In this document: positions 34,725 through 44,443 of the stretch, piece by piece
How positions within the stretch are numbered: position 1 is the first letter of the stretch
How the letters are laid out: each line of letters opens with the position of its first letter
Assembly: GCA_037783545.1 (NCBI GenBank)
Contig: JBBELK010001244.1
Coordinates: forward strand, 124,001 to 188,000
Source of the DNA: Henricia sp. BOLD:AAB3569
Lineage: Eukaryota > Echinodermata > Asteroidea > Spinulosida > Echinasteridae
Length of the DNA: 64,000 nucleotides
Direction of reading: 5' to 3'
The notes under the pieces: model-generated
The model's input: only the letters and a program-made list of their open reading frames with translations
The model's database searches: none
What the model was told of the DNA's origin: nothing
Position numbers and translations under genes: made by a program

Positions 34725-35544
34725 TTAAAGGAACACGTTGCCTTCAGATTTCACGAAATCTCACGTTTGAGGGTGTTCCTTATACTTATTAAGAGTTGTT
34801 CTTGCAATAAAACACATTTAATGTGTTATAATTAGTGAATGGTAATTAAAAAAAAAAACACTGACCTCTGACCCCCACTACATGTCCCGCGAAATGTATA
34901 CGTATTTCAAGCCGTCAATACGATCGTCCGGGTAGTGGGCAAAATGCAGCGACGAACAGGAGTTAGGCTGGCGCCGTAGCCAGTGGTACGGTAAACCTAT
35001 CAGATGAACGCAAGGTACCATACCATTCTCCGCCTCCCGAGACATGTGTGAAATGTAAACACACACACACACACCCCCACCGACTGGCTGTCCAAAAATG
35101 GATCGTCAAGAGAACACAGCAGACGCGTCAAAAAAGAAAAAAACAAAAACCTCGCCAATCAGGGTAAGAATATTGTCATGGGACAAACCGATAGAAAGGA
35201 CTTGGATGATTTATACCCAATGGTTATTGTAGACACGAATTTAAAAAAACAGGCACATCACACGCAACGGAGGAAGGAAAAATAATTTCTTTCTCCAGGC
35301 TGGAAATAAGACTAATATAATTTCTCCGCCATTTATGGGAGTCAAGATTTTGACTCCCATAAATGGCGGAGCGTGCTGCTTCGAGAAATTACGCAAAATT
35401 GAAGCATTTCTAAGGCACGTTTGTGTGGATCATTATATTCTACTTTTTAAACATCTTTCAGATCGTGCTCATTATACTTCAAACGCTTGTAATAGCCCAA
35501 AAACGCCCAATAAAGCGCAACCCGAAGGCAACGTGTTCCTTTAA
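34725..35544. mobile_element. 820-bp TTAA element with AGGAACACGTTGCCTTC ends
   Basis: Both ends read TTAAAGGAACACGTTGCCTT or its mirror. The right half contains a near-perfect hairpin at 35324-35371 (CTCCGCCATTTATGGGAGTC and mirror). The two halves are not symmetrical, so the left half has been replaced or has diverged. A short ATG frame at 35098-35163 ends in a good donor (GGGTAAGAA) and a good acceptor is at ~35301, but both lie inside the element. Confidence 0.7.
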
Positions 35545-35972
35545 CTACAAGCTACATGTAAATTGTACATGTTTTATGTACATGTACACAGGCAGTTGGA
35601 TCTGTTCTTTCTGTTAAAATGTTGCAAAAATGTGCATTAAACGAAATTTTGGAGTCGCATTTCATTTTGTGCTACGGTAGTCTTAATTTATTCTTTGGAA
35701 AACTGACCACATGTCTCAGCCATGCCCTAATTTTGACATCAAAATGAATGAAATACAAGAACAACTGACTTATTCATAAATTTATAGACAGTTTATGCAT
35801 TCCTATTGGCTGAGAGCGTGTCATGTGGCCAGTCTTAAGCAGACGATAAAGACCAGCTAGTCTTAAAATAAGTTACCGTATCTAGGGTTTAGGTTAAAGG
35901 CAGATTACATGATTGGAAAACTTTTAAAAACAGCACCGGCTGTACCAATAAGACTCTTGCACACTCATTGTG

Positions 35973-37102
35973 GCGTGCACGCTCATCGTGCCGTGCTACC
36001 GTGCGCACTAACCTCGTGACAAATTAAGTCAGTATTTCACCCCTACACGCTGATATAATCTCAAAACAGATAGTCCCATACGGTAGATTGAATCTGTATC
36101 TGAGCTCTATCTTAACATTTGTGTCAAAAACACAAATTCGATCACCACATTTTACGAGTTTAAAGCGGCCGAGAACTCCATTCCCTTGCAAAATCTTATT
36201 CGTCTACGTACAAGATCAAACTTAGCGTTTCTGTGCAGTACGTGTACTAGAATTCCGTTCCATCATGCAACAGCATTGCGCGCTGATTGCACGCAGGGAA
36301 TTTTGGGGGAACCACAAAGGCACATATTAATTCTTGTTGCCAGACAGACTTGGCGCAACGGTCGAGTTGGCGCAACGGTCGAGTTGGCGCAACGGTCGAG
36401 TTGCCGCAACGGTCGAGTTGCCGCAACGGTCGAGTTGCCGCAACGGTCGAGTTGCCGCAACGGTCGAGTAGGCCCCCTTGTGGATCTATTGTCACATCAT
36501 TTAAATATGAAAAGCTGCCCTCTGTCATGGCCGCCATGCATAAGGTCTATTCTATGGTAAATGAGTTTACGAAGTCTGCTTATCAAAATTGTCGGAAAGA
36601 ATTGAGAAGTTGATCATGGCTTCAGAACTTGCACAAACCATATGAGACAGCCTGAAAAATTTCCTCACAAAATCTTATAATTTTTTCACTCCTAAATTTG
36701 AGGTTTTTCCATTAAATCTACACTCATCGATGGTTGATAAGTCATTTTAAGAAAACAATTTCTGGTCAACTTCTTAACTCCTACTAAATTGTCAGGACAC
36801 ATTTGCAATTAAGCGATTATTTTATAAAAAAACAAAACTCACCTCCTCCCCGATTCACTCCTTGCCATGAGGCGCGCAGTATGTTGGGTCCGGTCACGGT
36901 TAAAGTTTGAGAGTGGTCTATTAAAAGAGAAGATGACCTTTGACCTCATTGCCTTGCCGATTCAGTCCTCGCCATGAGACACGTAGTATGCAGGGTCCAG
37001 TCCTGGTTAAGATTTGAGAGTGGTCCATCAGTCAAACAGATGTTGGCCTATATAATGTTAAAGTGGTAAGAGATACCAGGATGGGTCAATGGCATATTAT
37101 GG
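35973..37102. repeat. 1.13-kb tandem duplication, first copy
   Basis: Nearly identical to 37103-38283; I found one substitution (near 36121) and three fewer 17-bp units. Contains a 17-bp minisatellite (GCGCAACGGTCGAGTTG type, seven units, 36350-36470). The open frames in it are products of the minisatellite; no known gene. Confidence 0.95.
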
Positions 37103-38283
37103 GCGTGCACGCTCATCGTGCCGTGCTACCGTGCGCACTAACCTCGTGACAAATTAAGTCAGTATTTCACCCCTACACGCTGATATAATCTCAAAACAGA
37201 TAGTCCCATACGGTAGATTGAATCTGTATCTGAGCTCTATCTTAACATTTTTGTCAAAAACACAAATTCGATCACCACATTTTACGAGTTTAAAGCGGCC
37301 GAGAACTCCATTCCCTTGCAAAATCTTATTCGTCTACGTACAAGATCAAACTTAGCGTTTCTGTGCAGTACGTGTACTAGAATTCCGTTCCATCATGCAA
37401 CAGCATTGCGCGCTGATTGCACGCAGGGAATTTTGGGGGAACCACAAAGGCACATATTAATTCTTGTTGCCAGACAGACTTGGCGCAACGGTCGAGTTGG
37501 CGCAACGGTCGAGTTGGCGCAACGGTCGAGTTGCCGCAACGGTCGAGTTGCCGCAACGGTCGAGTTGCCGCAACGGTCGAGTTGCCGCAACGGTCGAGTT
37601 GCCGCAACGGTCGAGTTGCCGCAACGGTCGAGTTGCCGCAACGGTCGAGTAGGCCCCCTTGTGGATCTATTGTCACATCATTTAAATATGAAAAGCTGCC
37701 CTCTGTCATGGCCGCCATGCATAAGGTCTATTCTATGGTAAATGAGTTTACGAAGTCTGCTTATCAAAATTGTCGGAAAGAATTGAGAAGTTGATCATGG
37801 CTTCAGAACTTGCACAAACCATATGAGACAGCCTGAAAAATTTCCTCACAAAATCTTATAATTTTTTCACTCCTAAATTTGAGGTTTTTCCATTAAATCT
37901 ACACTCATCGATGGTTGATAAGTCATTTTAAGAAAACAATTTCTGGTCAACTTCTTAACTCCTACTAAATTGTCAGGACACATTTGCAATTAAGCGATTA
38001 TTTTATAAAAAAACAAAACTCACCTCCTCCCCGATTCACTCCTTGCCATGAGGCGCGCAGTATGTTGGGTCCGGTCACGGTTAAAGTTTGAGAGTGGTCT
38101 ATTAAAAGAGAAGATGACCTTTGACCTCATTGCCTTGCCGATTCAGTCCTCGCCATGAGACACGTAGTATGCAGGGTCCAGTCCTGGTTAAGATTTGAGA
38201 GTGGTCCATCAGTCAAACAGATGTTGGCCTATATAATGTTAAAGTGGTAAGAGATACCAGGATGGGTCAATGGCATATTATGG
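37103..38283. repeat. 1.18-kb tandem duplication, second copy
   Basis: Head-to-tail copy of 35973-37102. The 17-bp minisatellite has ten units here (37485-37650), accounting for the 51-bp length difference. A diverged older relative of its right part is at 39725-39830. Confidence 0.95.
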
Positions 38284-38539
38284 TTGGGTATGGTCAAACT
38301 GTACAAAAATTAGGTTGACCTTTGACCTTGTTTCCGGTTGACCCGAGATTACCATGCACGCACACCCTTTGAGCTCCTTGGACTCCGAGACCCCAAAAAA
38401 ATGTTTCTTTATAATTATAGGCTTAGTAAATTCATGACAATTTTCCCTCATTTTGCATTTTTATAACCAAATTAACATTTTAAGTGGTATATATTATGTC
38501 TTAACAAGGAAAATCATGGGTGTCCGTGCATACATGTAG

Positions 38540-38705
38540 GCTAGACCTTATCGCAAATATCCCTCGGGCGAGTTTGAACAAAAGCAAAAACTGTACTGTG
38601 GTGTGGGAAGGAAAACGGGGCAAAGTCTGCCCCGAAAACCTTCCCACAATACATTGCTGCTTTTGTGAAAACTCACCCAAGCGATATTTGCAATAAGGTC
38701 TAGAT
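38540..38705. mobile_element. ~165-bp foldback element
   Basis: TAGACCTTATCGCAAATAT on the left is mirrored by ATATTTGCAATAAGGTCTA on the right, with mirrored CTTCCCACA and GGGGCA parts inside. Confidence 0.75.
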
Positions 38706-38862
38706 GGTAAATTTGTAATGTACCCAAATCCCCACCCGGGGGTGCAAAACATTGTGCGTTTGCTCCCATATACACTGACCATGCTGACAATCTGTTTCTG
38801 TGTCAAAATCCCCACCTTGCCCTTGGGGCATGAAAAATGTGACCGCGTTTACCAACTTGACT

Positions 38863-39415
38863 TACCCCTAGAACTATGGGGGATATAGTATCCCCCATAG
38901 GTTATGTTGTTTTTTTCCAATATGGCGGCGCCTGAACTTTAAGATCGGACCGATACGGTTTAAGCTAGCGCAATAATCCGCTCCCCAATCGCCACCAAAC
39001 TCCGTCTGATAGTTCTTGAGACACTCACCTTGCGTGTGTCTACGGAATTTCGGTACAATTTTTCCACTAAATTCTCCGAAAATAATGTTGGGAAATGAAC
39101 GGGAACATGTGCGATGCATCCACATGCATGATTGAGGCATTCGGTAAAATGCATGTGGATGCATCACACATGTTCCCGTTCATTTCCCAACATTATTTTC
39201 GGAGAATTTAGTGGACGAATGGTACCGAAATTCCGTAGACACACGCAAGGTGAGTGTCTCAAGAACTATCAGACGGAGTTTGGTGGCGATTGGGGAGCGG
39301 ATTATTGCGCTAGCTTAAACCGTATCGGTCCGATCTTAAAGTTCAGGCGCCGCCATATTGGAAAAAAACAACATAACCTATGGGGGATACTATATCCCCC
39401 ATAGTTCTAGGGGTA
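38863..39415. mobile_element. 553-bp foldback transposon with 9-bp target duplication, copy A
   Basis: A near-perfect inverted repeat over its whole length, starting TACCCCTAGAACTATGGGGG and ending with its mirror. The flanking 9-mer AACTTGACT is at 38854-38862 and again at 39416-39424. A 9-bp duplication is typical of Mutator-like elements. No transposase. Confidence 0.92.
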
Positions 39416-39424
39416 AACTTGACT

Positions 39425-41738
39425 TACAAATACACGGGTCAAATGCCCCACCCTGGGGCATGAAAAACGTGACCAAACCCCCACCTACGGGGTGGCGCAG
39501 CGCTGGGGGGAAACAATTGATAGGCCTAGGTGCATAAACGTCTTATACATGTGCATGTTGGGACCTACCAACATAAATTATGACCAACTCGACCGTTTCT
39601 TCCTCCATGATGATGCTCCAACTTGACCAAACAAGAAAAGTTCGCGGCAATTCGCGAAAGTGAAGGCGAATGAATTATCAGCACAACTAACAAATATGAA
39701 CAGATGAAGTTAAACATTTCTGCTTTTCGAAATTGTCACGACACATTGTCAATTAATTAAGTGATTATTTTCCAAATAAAAACAGAATAACTACTCACCT
39801 CCTCGCTCGCCATGTGCGGGAAGCCATGATGGATAGACTGGTTCCTGGACTTCATATTCCACGTCCATACGACTACGAAGTTGGTCTGGGAACTAGACTA
39901 GGTTGCTAGCCGGCTGGATCCGAATTAGTGGCTATGGCTGTTGCTATGCTATTTTTAAGGACTTTCATTGTCCACCCGTAGCAACAGCATAGCAACATCC
40001 AGCCGGTGTTTATGCAATGCTTATGAATATTCATTATGTTTAATACGCCCCTGGATCGATAGACTGTTTCCCAGTCCACATATTCCACATTCAAACTACA
40101 TGTACTAGTAGTTGGTGGGTTTAAAAAGCAGTGCAATTATGAATATTCATTGCTTTAATAATTAGCAGCTTGTTGATTGGCTGGGTATATGTAAACTCGA
40201 GCAGAGGTAGACTCATTACAACCCTGTCTTAGTGGCTTGTTGAAACTTTTGACTAACTCGCGAAACCCGTTTAACCAGGGGCCAATTTCATGGCGCTGCT
40301 AAGCACAAAAATTTATTTTGCAAAAATGGATTGCAAGCCAAAATCGTAAGTGATGTGTATTGAAATATTGAAAGGTATTCTCCTACTCTTGCGAAGAACA
40401 CAAGTTGGCGTATAATTTTGGCTTGTAATACATTTTTATAAAACAAAAAAATTCTGTGCTATGCAAATGTTTGTGCTTAGCAGCGACATGAAATTGTCCC
40501 CAGGTCTCAGTAGTTAGTTGACACTTTTGGACTAACTCGCGAAACCTGTTTGACCAGGGCCCAATTTTATAGAGCTGTTTAACCGAGCGTCAGGCTATTT
40601 CATAGACATCGTTAACGGTAAGCAACTGAAAACCTGCCTTAACTGCAGAGCAAAATTTTGCTTAAGATCGTGACGCAACAATGGCGGTTTCCAAGCACGC
40701 GCATGCTTAAGCACGCCGTGGTCGTGAAATAGCCTTAACGTTAGCACAACCTTTCTGCTTCAGTAAGCACACGTTTTCAGCTAGCGCTTCATCAGCTCTA
40801 TGAAATTGGGCCCTGGTAGAGAATTCATCTCAAATACATTTCGATGAAAGGGTACATGTACATTCAGTTAATAAAAAACAACTTTGCAATATTTTAATAG
40901 TAAGAGAGTTTATTATTTACAACGATTTCAATAAAAAGATGCACAACAAAACTGTAAATTTATGAAACTTTACACATTTATTATGCGATTATTAAATGAG
41001 TAGATAATCAATAAAAAATGGAGTCCTTATTGCAGTAAATGTTTCTACACTTATTAAAATAGATTAAAAGTTCCAAGGCGTCATATCTAAAAATTACAGT
41101 TTGAAGTTTTAAAAATGCTATAGACTGTCGAAGTGAATACGTCATCTTTTGTTAGTTGCCTAGGCAATGGCTCTACACTAAAAATAACTGAACCGTGTCC
41201 CTGTGCTTTGCAATGGTACTTTTTCCCGACGGCCATGATAGTTTAGAGCCAATTGCCATGGCAACCACGTCAACTCATACTTCAGCTGTCTATTGTGGAG
41301 TGTATGCATTCTGCTTGAATGATTTTGTATATGATTAGACAATTGTATCTGCATGACAGACACACCTTGTCACAGGAATAGGTGAAAACAGTCATTTGAA
41401 GAAAACAAAATTCAAAAATTGACAACATACCAATATCCCTAACTTATTGCGAGTATTGTATATGGTTTTCGTTATAAAACGTGCAGATACCTAACACCCA
41501 CAGTTTATTACCCTTGATAGCCTGCGTTTCATGTGATAATCGTCCAAACACAAGGAATCTTTGGCGAAGTCTGCATTGTCTGATGACGTCATCTGCAAGA
41601 AATGATTGTCAATGTGCGAAGTGTGCAATGCTGCATCGACAACCAGAATACATCATGTCAGGAATGCCTTAAAATCATTGAAATAAACCCAGAAGCGCTT
41701 CATTTAACTCCCGAGGTCTTGGGGAAACCAGAGGGAGT
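39425..41738. other. Intergenic, rich in foldbacks
   Basis: Two successive foldbacks lie at 40278-40501 (GGGGCCAATTTCATGGCG ends) and 40557-40813 (GGGCCCAATTTTATAGAGCT ends), each preceded by a similar ~48-base sequence (GACTAACTCGCGAAACC). Repeat family B lies at 41275-41400. No gene recognised. Confidence 0.55.
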
Positions 41739-41748
41739 ATACCACTGT

Positions 41749-42210
41749 GCCTCATAGCTCAGCTGGTAGAGCATCTGCCCGGTGTGTCAGAGGTCTGGGG
41801 GAAACCTGAGGGAGTATACCACTGAGCCTCACAGCTCAGCTGGAAGAGCGTCTGCCCTGTGTGTCAGAGGTCTTGGGGGAAAACCTGAGGGAGTATACCA
41901 CTGTGCCTCATAGCTCAGCTGGTAGTGCGTCTGCCCGGTGTGTCTGAGGTCCTGTGTGGAAACCTGAGGGAGTATACCACTGTGCCTCATAGCTCAGCTG
42001 GTAGAGCGTCTGCCCGGTGTGTCCGAGGTCCTGGGGGGAAACCTGAGGGAGTATACCACTGTGCCTCACAGCTCAGATGGAAGAGCGTCTGCCCTGTGTG
42101 TCAGAGGTCTTGGGGAGAACCTGAGGGAGTATACCACTGTGCCTCATAGCTCAGCTGGTAGAGCATTTGACCGGTGTGTCAGAGGTCTAGGGTTCGAATC
42201 CCGATAAGGC
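41749..42210 (+). repeat. Tandem array of 78-bp tRNA-like units, six copies
   Basis: Each unit holds GCCTCATAGCTCAGCTGGTA (tRNA 5' half with A box). Only the last unit (42141-42210) also has a B box (GGTTCGAATCC) and a 3' end (ATAAGGC) that pairs with GCCTCAT. Its anticodon loop cannot be closed at seven bases, so it is a pseudo-tRNA or SINE head rather than a working tRNA gene. Confidence 0.85.
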
Positions 42211-42559
42211 TCTTAGGACTTTTCTCTCATTCGATGTCTCTGAAATGTACTCTCAATTTGTTTCCCAACAAGTCCATTTTGAAACTAACTTCAACTTAGA
42301 ATGAAAGAAACGGTACATTTATTACAAGATGCAAACCGCCCCAATTAAATTTTGACCACGATGACTTTACAATTGTTGTCCTGATTGTAATAATCACCTT
42401 AAGATGAGCTGTAAGCCTGCAGATGGAAGGAATCAATCCACTGTACATGAGAGAACGTCAAACTGTAGGGAGAGACCAAAAGTCAACGTGCCGAGGTGCA
42501 ATGCGACATTGACGTCTGAAAATGTTATCTTTAAGCCTCCAATAATAAAATGGTTGCAT

Positions 42560-43010
42560 TAAGGCTAGTGTACATGGACTTTTCAACTGGAAGCAACTCG
42601 ACTGAACAGTTGCGCACCGATTAGTTGCACAACTAGCAGCAACTGGGAGCATCCAGCCATGTCTACATTTCCAGAGCGCGCACATCGACACGGCAACTCG
42701 GTAAAGCCTAGAGTACATTGACCTTGCAACTGGAAGCAACTGTTGCTTGCAGTTGTTGTCGATGTGCGCGCACGTGATCATATGCATGTGTGCAACTGAC
42801 ACCAACTAGTTGCAAGTACCGGTATGCATACATCGACGCAACTAGTTGCCAGAACGTTTAACATGAGCAACTCGCGGCAACTGGGATTTTTTCCAGTTGC
42901 CAGGAGTTGCAAGTGCGCGTACATTGAGCTTTTTAAGCAACTGATCAGTTGCTCCCAGTTGCCACTAGTTGCTACCAGTTGCAATGTCAATATACACTAG
43001 GCTTTACAGA
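42560..43010. mobile_element. GTTGC-rich foldback element, copy 1
   Basis: Many copies of AACTGGAAGCAACT and CAGTTGC on both strands; the outer ends around AGGCTAGTGTACAT and ATACACTAGGCTTT are inverted. Relatives at 47685-48050 and 58250-58430. Confidence 0.7.
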
Positions 43011-43590
43011 GTACACATGCATCATACAGACAGAAAGACATCCAGAATGCAATTTGAAGAGTTTTATCGCAAAATGCAATAAACGCCACCCAATAAAATG
43101 AGATAATGGCGTCAGTACATTCTTGATTGGCAGTCCTATACATTTGTCAAATACATTATTGGCAAACTGTGTTATATCTCACAAAACCTGTTTTTCTTAT
43201 TGGAATTTGCCATTGACTGCAGTGCTTAGTTGTAATACAAAATGGGAGTTTTCTCAAAATGGCAAAAATGGATATATAGCGTTTTGCGATCAAACTCTGG
43301 ACTTTAAACTTTGACCACGGTGCGCTGACCTTTCCAACGCGCAGCCAATGCATAATGACGTATCACATCAGCCCCAAGTTACCGGGGTGGAATTCTCCGT
43401 TTTGGAAAGATCTGCCATTGGGACCTTGTGCAATACGATAAGCGCAGCATACAAGCTCGGTTTGCAAATATCCTTCTATTCAGCCATATTTTTATGATTT
43501 CAAATTTAATATCAACAAATGCATCTCTGAAGGATCAAGAAAACTTCTGAAATGAAAAAAAAATCTTAAATGAAAAAAAAACCCACCCAG
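43011..43590. other. Non-coding, partly similar to intron 5 of the Kunitz gene
   Basis: GAAGAGTTTTATCGCAAAA and GCAAACTGTGTTATATC recall, in inverted form, 12600-12740 (AGAGTTTCATCGCAAAACGC), so this is a dispersed repeat. No gene. Confidence 0.4.
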
Positions 43591-43730
43591 TTAAAGGCAC
43601 AGGCTCGTCAGCAATGCGCGCCCGCCAAATTCGTGCTCGAAACACGCAGCTCCATGCCTTTGCTATGGAGCTGCGTATTGCGTGGCACACATTTGGCGGG
43701 CGCGCATTGCTGACGAGCCTGTGCCTTTAA
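43591..43730. mobile_element. TTAA hairpin element, copy 4
   Basis: 140 bp, both TTAA ends and complete arms; almost identical to the copy at 21282-21421. Confidence 0.92.
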
Positions 43731-44443
43731 GTATAAAATTAAAATGCGGACATTGACAATTTTAACAGCGGCAGAATTACAGAGAGCAAGTCGTAAATGT
43801 TTCTTTAAAATCTATACACAATATCTACAAGTAAAGTGCAAACACGTTTAATATACAAGATTGTTTGCACCAGCAAAGAGACTTACAGTTGTCATCAAGA
43901 TCTTTTTGGAGCCTTTTAAATTAAGAGGTCGTCCAAAGTTGTCGACATTTTCACAGTTATTTTTAAGACCGCACTCCCTCGTCCATAAGACGTGTTGGAT
44001 CAAAAAGCAATCCCATCCATCCTGCACTTAATGACCTTTAAACCAGAAAGTGTTGCAATATCTCGGTGCCATTTTGAAAAGCACCAGTGGACCACCAAAT
44101 GTTCAGCAGAGTTCTCTAATCTACTGGTGCTTCTGCAGCTGACCAGCATACAATTCAGGTTAATTTCGACCCCTGGTTATGGCAAAAGTGTCCATACAAT
44201 TGCATGAGCACCAAAATAACCGTTTACATTTTTAATACCTGGCGTATCTTTTGCCATCATCATTAATAAAACAGACCACTTGAAGTTAACGTAGTATTTC
44301 TGGACATAAACTTAATCACTGATCAACTAACCCCAACCTACCATTGCACAATGACAAGGCGATCGTCCCTCTCCAACAAAATATAATATCAGCATGATTT
44401 CTCCGAGTCCATTCGAGGGCTGAACACTGTCGACCCCGCTAGT

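Noticed and set aside
35098-35163. First coding exon starting MDRQENTADASKKKK with a good donor
   Set aside because: Lies inside a TTAA-flanked transposon and the downstream reading passes through its hairpin; no known protein. Kept only as a finding to test.
36186-37741. Frames of RNGRVGATVEL repeats in the duplicated 1.1-kb unit
   Set aside because: Come from the 17-bp minisatellite; open in several frames on both strands.
42141-42210. Functional tRNA gene at the end of the first tRNA-like array
   Set aside because: A and B boxes and part of the acceptor stem are present, but the anticodon loop does not close at seven bases and the acceptor and T stems have mismatches; neighbouring units are clear repeats.
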